A stretch of 64,000 bases of DNA, taken from the NCBI GenBank assembly GCA_013396915.1, contig VWZL01001362.1, forward strand, positions 874,610-938,609, written 5' to 3'. The notes beneath the pieces are model-generated. The model was not told the origin of the DNA. It ran no database searches and saw only the letters and a list, made by a program, of their open reading frames with translations. Positions within the stretch are counted from its first letter, which is position 1. The number at the start of each line of letters is the position of its first letter. A program made the translations under genes and the position numbers. The DNA comes from Stercorarius parasiticus (lineage: Eukaryota; Chordata; Aves; Charadriiformes; Stercorariidae). Positions 38,745-48,846 of the stretch are shown here, one piece after another.

Positions 38745-40417
38745 TGGTGGAATCAAATAGAACTAATGCAACTGGACTTGAAGGAAGTTAATTTATTGAA
38801 GGGAAAAAAAGTAGCATTTTGTTTTATAATTCAGTTGTGTTGTTTAAAAAAGCAAATAATAAAAAAAAATTCAAGTCCTGAGAATCAGGATATTCGTTGC
38901 TTCTTGGGTCTGTTAACAAAATGGTTATAGTAGTACTTAATTCATAGTTGGCCATCAGATTTAAGACAATAGCATATCACTTGGTAATTACGCTTTCTTT
39001 CAATTCTGAAAATAAGACTCTTTCCTGTACTCTTTAGACCTCCAAAGTGTGTCTCTGACCTTTGAGCATGGGTCTCTGAATGTGTGTCTTTGTAGCTGGG
39101 AATTCATCCTTCTGAGCCTCCTGATGTGAGACGGGAAGGAGCATAACATGGTTTTCTTTTTCAAATGTAGAAGGCTCAATGCTGGGATTTGCAATAGCTG
39201 TGTAAAATTTCTGCACTTGTGACATGCATGCTATCCACTTTTTTTTCCTTCTTGAGTTCAGGCCTCCTCTAGATGACGAATTCGACTTGCTATGAGAAGT
39301 GTTTCAATTGAGAGATTTTGTAGTATCTTCAAGAAGGGCAGAATGCACTTTTAAAATAAGTTCTGTTTAAGAATGGAAACGAGACAATTTACATGTCAGC
39401 ATTTCCTAAATCCTTCTTTGCTCAGCTTCCATTCTTTCAGTGCATATGTTTTATTAGCTTGCATCCTCCATCATCATAACCTGTAACTGCCCAGGACAGA
39501 TAATCTTCCTGATAAGAACATCTACAAGGTAAAGCTGTAGCCTTACCCTGTGAAGTTTCTTGCCTTCCACATTTAATTTTTGTACATCATAGTTTTTTAT
39601 TGGCCTGCAGTAACGTTCCTGAAATTTCATGTTTTGTTACCTTTTTTTTCTAATCCCAGTTACATGCATCTTGTGGAGAGGCTCACTGAGGAAGATGAAA
39701 TGCTTCTGGGTAGTGAGGGTTTCCCAATTTATTCTGACCTGTAATGCTGTATGTGTCCTTGAGCCAGGTATGGAGACATCCTTTTATGAATGTCCAGGAG
39801 GCTTGAAGGATTTTGAACTTAAAGGCAAGCTAGAATTTAGCATTGCATTACTATTGTACTTCTAGGTATTTTCTACAATATGTATCTCATTATCTTGATT
39901 TGTTTACCTTAAGTACATAACTATTTTCATACCTGACTTGTTTACCACTAATTTGGTATTGGAAAATACCAATCCACGTGCAGTATTTTAAGCTTTATTT
40001 CGTATTTTCATTTCCACTTGATGCTAGCCCAATGATGTAGAAAGTTAGTCGTTGCCATGGTGCCAGTTTTTATATGGTCACAGCAGTCCTGGAACAGGAA
40101 ATAATGCTTCTTCTCAAAATAATTCTGATATTAATTATGTAGTGAACTTTTAAACAGAAATAATGGCTTAAGTGCTTGTCAGCTAAGCTGTTCTCCTCTG
40201 GCTCTTCTGAGTCACTGAAATGTTAATATTAGTGATATGGAAGTTATTTTCTAATTATTAATAAAACAGTGTTTTCAGATATGACAGTGTAATTTATTCA
40301 AGAGGTGTGTGCTGTGAATCATAGTAAGTGAATAATACCATTCATTTTGCTTTGCTAACTTTTATTTAAACATATCAAGCTGTTCTTTTCAAACCTTCTT
40401 ATCTGCATATCTTTCAG

Positions 40418-40626
40418 TGAGTACGGTGGAGAGACTTTACATGGACCAGCGTATGGTCCCACAAGTCATTCTACAGCAGCTTCTTCAACTCCTTCCTCAT
40501 CCTCAGCGTTTCGCCATGTAGTGCCATCAAGACAAATAGTGGAAAGACAACCTCGAATGCTTGACTTCAGGGTTGAGTACAGAGACAGAAATGTGGATGT
40601 AGTACTTGAAGATAGCTCCACAGTTG
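40418..40626 (+). CDS. FAF1: FAF1 coding exon 4 (residues 54-124): linker and start of UBL1
   Basis: 209 bases, the largest coding exon here, entering with the last base of the residue 54 serine codon and leaving after the first base of the residue 124 glycine codon. Residues 55-98 are a Ser/Thr/Pro/His-rich linker that differs noticeably from mammals (SHSTAASSTPSSSS), then the conserved PSRQIVERQPRMLDF. Residues about 99-124 are the first beta strands of UBL1 (RMLDFRVEYRDRNVDVVLED). From the family, UBL1 of FAF1 binds Hsp70, and the N-terminal ~200 residues include the FAS-interacting region. The donor is GTAAGG. Confidence 0.97.
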
Positions 40627-40675
40627 GTAAGGATTTGTAAAAATGGAGTGAAAACTGTTGTGGTAAAACAAAAGC

Positions 40676-40778
40676 AAAGAAAAAAGATCCAACCCCAAAA
40701 GTTCAAATCCTAAAAAAAAAAAAAAAAAAGGGGCAAAACAAAACCCCTCCAAAAAAACCCCCCCAAAACCCCGCAGAA
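40676..40778. repeat. A-rich/C-rich tract with A18 run
   Basis: A18 at 40712-40729 and then alternating A runs and C runs, including C8. The minus strand is G-run rich. It lies about 50 bases after the exon 4 donor. Confidence 0.9.
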
Positions 40779-41483
40779 AATGCAGACTCCACAGCTACTA
40801 ACCATTTTCAAATCTCTTTGCAGCTTTAAAAAAGCAAAATTTCACTAACCCATTGTAAAGGTTAGTGATCTGTCAAATTACTTACTTTGAAATCTAGTTT
40901 TCTTATGAATTTGCTTTAGAAACAAAATGAAGATTACTGATTAGGTTGAGGCATGAAAATGTAATTTGGGGTAGAATTAGTATAGATGCAATCTACTAAT
41001 AAGCAGATGATCTTGGCATTTCCTTTTCGAATCTCTATGGCATCTCATTCTGTGCAGGATTAGTGACGAAATTTAGAGGAATTCTTTACGGTGTGAAGAA
41101 CATAATTGCATTCTTCTTTTTTAAATTTTTATTTGACTCTTGTGCAAATTAAGGTTTCTTTTATCAGTTTTATTGTCTTTATTCTAAAACTGATGCATTT
41201 TGTAACAGTATGTTAGAAATATGCTATTGTTAGCATTGCAGAGCATGTTGTTTTTTACATTTCCTAAACTGTGAGTTAATTTACTTTTGCTAAGGAAGAA
41301 GGGTATTTTTTTTATTTTTCCTTTTTAGTGAAGATTCTATACAGATCAAAATAAGGAACTGCATGAAAAAATAGTTGATTAAAACAATTTTCAGTGCTGT
41401 AGCCTTATGTCTGTGATGAAATTTTGAAATTGAAACTTTTGATCCTTATTTGTCTTTTTAGCGTTAGATTTGGTATTGGCTGG

Positions 41484-41496
41484 TGCCACCTAGTGG
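41484..41496 (-). promoter_or_regulatory. CTCF-type motif, minus strand
   Basis: Read on the minus strand this is CCACTAGGTGGCA, a full match to the CTCF core consensus (CCASYAGRKGGCR). It sits in intron 4. Occupancy is inferred from the motif alone. Confidence 0.5.
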
Positions 41497-41784
41497 TGAT
41501 TAGTTTGAATTCCTCATTAGTGTTTCATGTATTTCACAGCACTGCACTGAGTGGCATCCATAGAAAGCAGATATAAAAGCCTGATCAAATCAGAATTTTT
41601 GCAGCCGTAGTATTTTATTTTTTCTTCTCTCATTAACTTCTTTCAGTCGGTGTAGAACTTCTGTCTTATCTTGGCATATGACGATTGAGGGCAACCTTGT
41701 GTTTAAAGTCCTGAGAGAAGCGAGCAAGGCAAATAGTAGAATTTCAACTATGAACTTCAGGAAAGAAGACTTTTGGCTTTTTTA

Positions 41785-42775
41785 GGAGTCTGCTTGGCAT
41801 GATTCCATCGGAGACTGCTCTGAGGACAAAGGGGCCCAGTAGAGTTGGTTGATCTTCAAGGACAACCTCTTCAAAGGACAAGAACATTCCCTTCCAACAT
41901 GCAGAAAGAGGAGCAAGCATGGCAGAAGGCCAGCACAGAAGAACAAAGAATTTATGACTAAGCTAAATGCAAAAAGAAAGTACACAGAAGGTGAAAGGTA
42001 GTGATGGGGCTACCCAGGAGGAATACAGAGTTGTTGCCAGAGTATGCAGGTTTGGAGTTAGAAAGACTCAGGTCAGGTGGATCTGAAACCACTGAGGGAT
42101 TAGAAGGGCTTCTGTAGGTACATTGACAGGAAAAGAAAGGCTAAAGAAAATGTGAACCTACTGTTCAGTGGTGATTGCTGAACTTGGTCCGTAGGAAGAT
42201 TATGGAGAAAATATTTCTGGAAGACCTTTTTGAGCACAGGAAGGAAAAGAAGGTGATTTGGAACAGCTGGCATGGATTTGCTAAGGGCAAATTATGCCTA
42301 ATCAATGTTATTTGCCTTTTATGATTTGATGACTGGCTCTGTGCACAAGGGGAGAACGGTGGATGGCACTTTGACTTTAGTAAGACCTTTGACATATTCT
42401 GATATAGTATTTTTATATTGTTAAGAAAACGACTGGATAAGTGGGATGATAAGGTAGGTAGATAATTGCCTGGACTGCTGGGCTTGAAGTCTGACTGGTG
42501 AAGAGTAACTAGTTTAGGGATGTCCCTCAGTGATCAATCTTGGGGCCAGCGTTGCTTAATGTCTTTATTAAGAACCTGGTTGTTAAGGTGAGTGCTCTTG
42601 GCAAGTTCACAAAGAATACCAGCCCAGAGAAAGTGGCTGATATTCTAGAGGACAAGGCTGCTATTTAGAAGGCCCTGGACAGCCTGGAGAAGTGAGCTTG
42701 ACAGGAGCCTCGTGAAGTTCAAAGAAAGCAATGTTGAAGTCCTGCATCTGGGTTAGGGTAACTCTGTGTTATCCT
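41785..42775 (+). mobile_element. Decayed CR1 LINE ORF2 fragment (endonuclease-RT linker to RT core)
   Basis: Word order follows CR1 ORF2 across ~1 kb on the + strand but in shifting frames. In order: the linker before RT (ACAAAGGGGCCCAGTAGAGT), an ATQEEYRVVARVCRFGVRKT stretch (about 42009-42068), a KGFCRYIDRKRKAKENV stretch (about 42106-42153), a KIMEKIFLEDLFEHRKEKKV stretch, WHGFAKGKLCLIN (about 42270-42310), DFSKTFD (about 42373-42393), and a terminal KFKESNVEVLHLG near 42715-42755. Multiple stops and frameshifts show an old, inactive copy. Neither the 5' nor the 3' end is present. Confidence 0.85.
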
Positions 42776-42802
42776 GTCTGACAATTGCCTGAGGGCTGCA
42801 AG

Positions 42803-43123
42803 CTAGAAACCAACTTTGTAAAAAAGGCGTCTGGGGTGCATTAGCAGTTCACCGTTGCAATGAAGGCGGCCAGCCACGTCCATATCAAAAATATGCACCC
42901 TCTTAATTGCTGACAAATCCACAGCTCCAGATAGCATGCCTGTGCAAATGCGTGTGTCTAGCACACGCGGTGTAGAACTATTCAAATACATGTCCAAATC
43001 GTCATATCCTCGTGTGATTCTCCAATCATTCACACTTTCTGTGATTTTTTTTTTTAGCTTCATTTGTCCTTCACTGTTTGAAGTGTATATTACAAGAGTA
43101 ACTAGATTAAAAATGGTTTTCAT
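42803..43123 (-). other. Unexplained minus-strand open frame, 106 codons, CpG-enriched
   Basis: An ATG at 43123 (minus) opens 106 codons ending TAG at 42803-42805; the frame is open back to about 43151. The composition of the C-terminal 80 residues is balanced and globular-looking, with stretches such as ITRGYDDLDMYLNSSTPRVL and AIKRVHIFDMDVAGRLHCNG, unlike the Ile/Leu/Lys/Phe-rich chance frames elsewhere in these introns. The interval 42820-43010 has a local excess of CpG (about nine in ~200 bases). I do not recognise a family. A minus-strand run of A11 interrupts the N-terminal part. Possibilities are a retrocopied or exonised fragment, an endogenous viral fragment, an unknown repeat, or chance. 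It lies between the CR1 relic and exon 5. Confidence 0.3.
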
Positions 43124-43223
43124 AGTAAATTCTTCGTTGCTCTCATTTAACTATAACTCAGTACTGTTTGAAATAAAGCAGTAAGCGTGTATATTTTATG
43201 TATTTTCTTTGTTTTCTCTTTAG

Positions 43224-43315
43224 GAGATATCAAACATATTCTAGAAAATGAACTTCAGATTCCTGCATCTAAAATGCTGTTAAAAGGGTGGAAGACTGGA
43301 GATGTAGATGATAGT
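43224..43315 (+). CDS. FAF1: FAF1 coding exon 5 (residues 124-154): middle of UBL1
   Basis: 92 bases, completing the residue 124 glycine codon and ending in phase 0 before GTAAGT. It encodes DIKHILENELQIPASKMLLK and GWKTGDVDDS, the central helix and third strand of the UBL1 beta-grasp fold; the MLLKGW strand is the FAF1 signature here. It matches mammalian FAF1 apart from a few conservative changes. The A138 and D152 positions differ from the human residues as I recall them. Confidence 0.97.
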
Positions 43316-43669
43316 GTAAGTTTTCAACTGTGTTTTCAGTTAACTGAATTCAGAGTTTCAAAATGAACACCTGTGGGTGGGGATTACAATGCAAGAATTG
43401 TGAGTTTCAAACAGTGTTAGATGTCTTGGGTGGCATACTCTTAAACTAAAACCTTGCAAAAAACATTGGGACAAATTGCTTCTGTTTGTGTTGGTTTTAT
43501 ATATAACACGGCCCACCTACAAAAAGAATGTTAGGAAGTTAACAGTAAGTATAACTCAAAACAAACTATTTGGTGGTGTTGTAAAATAAGTATTGCTAAT
43601 TAAAAGAAATAAAATAATATGTCAAAATTGGTGAATGTTTTATATTTATAATGATTTTTCTCCCCTCAG
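43316..43669 (+). other. FAF1: FAF1 intron 5 (354 bases)
   Basis: The donor is GTAAGT, and the acceptor at 43669 follows the pyrimidine tract TTTTTCTCCCCTCAG. It is by far the shortest intron. It holds no repeats or gene, is AT-rich, and contains in-frame stops if retained. Confidence 0.92.
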
Positions 43670-43758
43670 ACTGTTTTAAAAACTCTACACTTGCCAAAAA
43701 ATAATAGTCTTTATGTTCTAACACCTGACCTGCCTCCTCCTTCTTCAAGTCATTCTGG
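43670..43758 (+). CDS. FAF1: FAF1 coding exon 6 (residues 155-184): end of UBL1 and linker
   Basis: 89 bases, phase 0 entry, leaving after two bases (GG) of the residue 184 glycine codon at GTAAGT. It encodes TVLKTLHLPKNNSLYVLTPD, the last strands of UBL1, then the linker LPPPSSSHSG between UBL1 and UBL2. The PPPSSS linker appears one serine shorter than in the human protein as I recall it. Confidence 0.97.
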
Positions 43759-44477
43759 GTAAGTCTTTTGGCCATAAAATTCTACTTGTACCATTTGGTT
43801 TTCTATGGTTTTTATGAAGCCACATGCATCCTTGTAGGAATCTGCAGTCAGAAAATACAAAGTGTTTTCACTGCTCTGGTAAGCGTTGGGATGAACCACC
43901 TCAGCACCTCATAGTGGAAAAGAAGGTTGTTAAGTTTTTAAAACCTTGGTGTGGTACGTGAACCACTTAAATACATACAGAATTTTACACCTCCCAGGTG
44001 CAATGACTTTAATTGAACAAGAATTTAATCCCTGTGGAACTGAGAGCTGGCCTTTCATAAGTTACTGCGTTATGTTGGTTCATTTAATGTAAACTTGTAT
44101 AAATAACTTGTATAAATCATTGCCAGCAGATTAGAATTTTCTTTCTGAAATGTTTGTTACATTATTTTATCTTGTCTTCTTAGACTTTTTAAATGGACAT
44201 AGCTAGGCTAAACAATCAGTTTCCCCCAACTGAGCAGGATATCTTTTATTACTGATTTGAATACTCAAAAAGTTAAACGGCGAGTGTTCGTATGCCAGCA
44301 AACATTGCTAAGGTTTGAAAATTAAATGTTATTTTATGGTAAATAGAATCTTTACTCGTATAAAGTATTTTGTAATTACTTCGATTACTTTGCCTTGTTT
44401 TCTTTTCTGCCCGTCCCTTTCTGAAAGGCAGACCCGTATGTGTTCTTTACCAGGAAAATATGAATTTTATTCGGTAG

Positions 44478-44491
44478 CCGCTAGAGGGTGC
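44478..44491 (+). promoter_or_regulatory. CTCF-type motif, plus strand
   Basis: CCGCTAGAGGGTGC matches the CTCF core except for T in place of C at position 12. It lies in a short CpG-richer patch about 720 bases after the exon 6 donor. Motif evidence only. Confidence 0.45.
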
Positions 44492-47400
44492 GCAGTAATT
44501 GAGGCTGGAAGAGCAGCGCAGCTCCAGCAAGGGAGCGGGGAGGGTTGTGTTTGGAATTGGTCAAATTGTTGGATCGTTAGACGAGAGTGCCTTCAAGTTG
44601 TCTGAAGAGGGAGTTGTTTTTCTGCTGTTGCAGCTGATAAGAGACTATGCTACGAATGCAGTCGTATTACTGATGAAGGAAATTCTTTGACAATCCATGG
44701 AAATCGGTAACTGGTTTCCTAGTGACTGAAAGTACTTCATATATTACTAAAAGGTACTTGTGCACATAACTGCGTAGTCTGTGGAGGAAATAAGAATGCC
44801 GATACGAATTACAAAAATAATAATAATAAAGAAAAGAAGCATTAAGAGAGGGAATAGTGGGACTGGAACAGAGGGAGCAGAGTGGTGGTGAGCTGTGATG
44901 TGAACTGTGTGTGCTCTGTATGTGCTCACAGGGATCGTAGTCGTGTGTGAGGACAATAAGCCGTTGTACGTCAGCAGCTAATTGAAGGAGAGTGAAAATA
45001 CTGTGGAAAAACACTCTAGATACTAATTGTTTGGATTTTTAAAAAAATCCATTTCCAATTCCAAAATTTTCTACCCAGGTATCACTGTATATTGTAATTT
45101 GAATATCTTTGATTCTGGAAAGAAGACTGGGGTCTGAAGAATGTTGTTTATTGCAACTGCAATAAAATATATGACAACAAACTGTTAAAAATAGTTCTTA
45201 GGCTTTTTTATTGGATGAATAGTTTAAAAGAACTTTACTTGCTAATAAAATCAAAGAGGTTGTTACCTTTACAGTTTAGACTTGTTTCATAGTGGAGACT
45301 AGTTCTGGATATTTTTAAAATAAAGTTGGTAGCTTTGGGATAGCAAATGATGATTAATTAGTGGCTACTTAAACAAGGATAATTTGAAGGCTGAAGTCAT
45401 AAATTCTAGATGAAAGGGGAGGCTTGCCTCCAATTAAAGCATCAATGCAGATCAAAAACCATCTAATTGAAGCAATGTACCAAACCCAGTTACACTGTTT
45501 ACTGCCTACTATTAGGTCGGTTATTATTCAGATTAGTTTGTTACCCACAATTTTTAAAAGCCCGATGCTCACATCTATTATTAATGGATGTTAAGGAACT
45601 TTGCCTCTTATTTTGTGAGTTCATCTGTCGTTTTCTTCAAATGCCTTCTAATTTGAACTACAGATAAATAGTCGTGATTTGAATATCTCCAGAAAGTGAT
45701 ATTTGAAAAGCCTGAGATTTCAGTATGTGGTATTTTATGTATATGCCCTTCTTAAAAGGAGCAATATGGTCACCGCTCTGTAAGCTCCGATTTGTGCCTG
45801 TTCTTGACACTGAGGGAGAATGATGTCTGAAACATCCTTTTCCAACATACTGGCATGTCGTCATTGAAGTTTATTGTGACAGACTGAATGGGCTTAACCC
45901 AGAACTGACTTAAAACTGGCATCTAAACGTAATGGCAAAGTGATCCTGCAGTTTAAACAAACAAAAATCTCCAAGGGTATCTTCGTTCCTCAGTGGCATA
46001 TCTAAAGCTTTTATAGGTAATAGAAACCCAGTGAATTACTACCACAGGCTAGTAAATTGAGGTGTAAAGATTAAATTTAAATGTCAAATACCACCTGTAG
46101 GGTTACATGCCCTGCTTCCACAATTTCAGTGGGCAAAGCCCTCCCTATCCATGCATGATATCCAGAACAATAACAATGTGTTCTATGAGCTGTGGACGTA
46201 ATGAAACCTGTTTTCTAGTGAATTCCCAGTGGCTGCACTAACTCAGCCCTCTCTGTCCATGCTTCCCATGATCTCACCTACCTCTGACACTGCTTCCAGT
46301 TCTTCCCATTTATTTTGTAGCACCTATGTAATTTTTTTCCCCTGCATAGACATCCAGCTTGCCCTGCCTCTGTTCTCCAGCTGGTAGTCAGGTAACATGG
46401 AAGAAAAGGAGACATCACATGCCATAGGTAGTTCTGTAATCATCGGCTAGAAGTTGGCTGGATGGAGTATAAAAATACTATGCTTGTACTGCAGCCTTTT
46501 ACTACGGTGGGTAGTAATTTGTGTCCCTTTCCTCTACCCAGCTGTTGATTTACACCCAATTTTTGAGACATTTATAATGCTGTTAAACATCCCTGAATCT
46601 TGTGAATATGTTCAAAATTTACTGGATGGGACAGGTGGGTGAGAAAAACATGATTTCCTTTGGAAAAGGCTTAAGGAAAGCCTTAAAAGAAAAGGTGCCA
46701 AAGAATGTCCATCATTTAATTGTCCAAGGGGAGGAGAGATCCCTTGCACGGGCTTTGTCAGATTAGATTCTTCACTTCCTCAGAGTGACTTTCCTTCCCT
46801 TTGTTGCCTTGGGTGCTTCTTGAAAGCCGGCAATATGCAGTTCAGGGAAAAGGTTTTGGAGAATGCAATAGAGTGTCAAAAGTGTAGGTGTGTGAGTCTA
46901 GCCATGGAACTAGGTCATCCTGATCATCTCTCCTTTTTATCTTGCATGTTCTGGGAGGCGGTTTTTCTCAATTTTTTTCTTCAGTTATCAATTCAATGGA
47001 TATAATGTATTTCATGTTTAGTCTTTTTTCCTAAATAGCTGAAAGTCTGAAATACTTGATATACCTGATGAATCATTGGAAAGTTCAAAACAGTTAAGAG
47101 CTATTTGACCAGGTGCATACCTTTGTGATTATTACAAAGAATGTATTTTTACTAAGCGATTATAATTTTTTTAAGAAATGTAATCAACTGTGTGGATAGG
47201 AATAAGCCCCCCACCATCTTTCAAGTAATGGGTCCATACGTTGCTGAGTGCGTGCGTGTTAGATTGTTGCAGAGGAGCGGTGATTGTGGCATGGTGTCTT
47301 GTTGTACACTATCAACTGTAGCAGAGTGTTAATTAAGAACGATGTAACCTGCAACTCCAATTATTAGTATTGTCTGTTTAGCTGGACAGGAGCAGTGCCT

Positions 47401-48403
47401 TGCTTTAGTTACTTTGAAAGCTTCAATAAGAATGGTAAGATTAATGTTTTATTTTCACATCTGCTCATGAGACAGTTTAAAAATCCTGAAGTTTAAAATG
47501 CAATAGAATGTAAACAAAAGGGCTTCTGCTCATTTACATGTTAGCCAGATTTGCTAACTGATTGCTGTTTGAACCTAATCTACCACCTCCTGCTGCATTA
47601 GCTACAACAAACATTACATTTACATACTGATTTCTTATTTTGTTTTAATGTAAATAATCTGTAATTACAGTAAATTTGGACTTCTGTTGACATGAGCTTA
47701 TATAAATCTGTAAGTTTAAAATGGAAATGTTAATTACCTTGTGTCATACCTATCTATATAAAATTCAGAGATTTTGGGGGAAATCTCCATGTGACAGAAA
47801 GATATTGCCTAATGGGAAATAGTGAATGTATTTCATAAAAACTTACAGAACTGAAATGAAAAGGAGCATTTGCTGATCATTGACTAAGGATATACTTTTG
47901 GTTTCAAAGCTTAAAATAATACTAAAATTTCAAAGAAAAATGCTATTGAAAAGCAAAGTATTACATAAAAGATTAAAGCATTAAGGCAGTCACTCAACAA
48001 TAGATAAACCCAATCTATTTTATATATTAAGTGTTACAGAACAATAGAAAAGCAGTAAAACTGGAAGCTTAAAATATAATAAATATCAATACTAACACCA
48101 TCTTGCTTCAGCATTGCATAGACTGATAGAACAGTTGCTGTCCCTTAAGATTGGCATTATTTGCAGTTACAGATTTTTTGGCTAAATATTGTTTCTATTC
48201 TTAATCTATTAGACTTCTGGTTTATAAATTGTACTGTATCAGAATTTGGATGGAGTAGCTAGTGAATAAACTCTTTCCAGAGTCTTAATTGAGTTTTGAC
48301 ATTTCGAAATAAAATTCTTGCAACTTCCATTGCTTGAAATTTGAATTTCAAAGAGGAACATTTTTGTTTGCATACTGTAGAGTTTCAGCCCCAACTGAAT
48401 CCT

Positions 48404-48452
48404 AGTCCACCAATGGGATGTCTGTGTAATAACTGTAATAATTGTAATAATG
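48404..48452. repeat. Short TGTAATAA-type degenerate repeat
   Basis: The words GTGTAATAACTGTAATAATT and GTAATAATGCC form three to four diverged copies of a 9-base unit at about 48424-48452. Confidence 0.6.
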
Positions 48453-48824
48453 CCGGTAAACAATGCTATATAGGCAATCCATATGAAATCCTAAACTCGT
48501 ACGGGTCTCTCTTGCTAGAACTGGTCAGAGCGATGACTGTGCTCAGGTCTGTTTTCTTTTCTCTGTTCTTGGACTTATTTGTTGGCTGTAGGCAGAGTTC
48601 CTCTAGTGGAAGATTGGTGCCCCAAAATGCCATCAAGTTCCCTTGCCTCCCTGTGCGGAATAGCGAATGTATAATCATTCAGCTGAGGAAAAAAATAAAG
48701 TGTAATGGCAGTATGTAACCTATCAGCAAATTCATTTGAAAGCCAGGGTTTGCAGTAGGGGGGAAATAGTGCTAAGAGTGGCCTAGTTTAGTCTTGTTTC
48801 TGTAATTTTGTTTTCTTTTTCCAC

Positions 48825-48846
48825 TAATTAATTCTTAGATTAATTA
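48825..48846. promoter_or_regulatory. Inverted TAATTAA/TTAATTA dyad
   Basis: TAATTAA (48825-48831) and TTAATTA (48840-48846) form a perfect 7-base inverted pair with an 8-base spacer. Such words are typical homeodomain binding cores. It could equally be chance in AT-rich intron. Confidence 0.25.

Larger units (their letters stand above)
37394..40417 (+). other. FAF1: FAF1 intron 3 (about 3.0 kb)
   Basis: The donor is GTAAGC and the acceptor ATCTTTCAG at 40417. It contains TTTTG-type simple repeats at about 37708-37735 and 37879-37903, and a short tandem repeat at 38701-38744. No gene or interspersed repeat was recognised. Confidence 0.9.
40627..43223 (+). other. FAF1: FAF1 intron 4 (about 2.6 kb)
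   Basis: The donor is GTAAGG and the acceptor TCTCTTTAG at 43223. Although short, it is the most crowded intron: an A/C-rich tract (40676-40778), a CTCF-type motif (41484-41496), a ~1-kb decayed CR1 ORF2 fragment (41785-42775) and an unexplained CpG-rich minus-strand open frame (42803-43150). Confidence 0.9.

Noticed and set aside
48341..48718. Plus-strand frame of 125 codons
   Set aside because: It includes a degenerate TGTAATAA repeat that encodes an Asn/Cys-rich run; no domain and no splice context.
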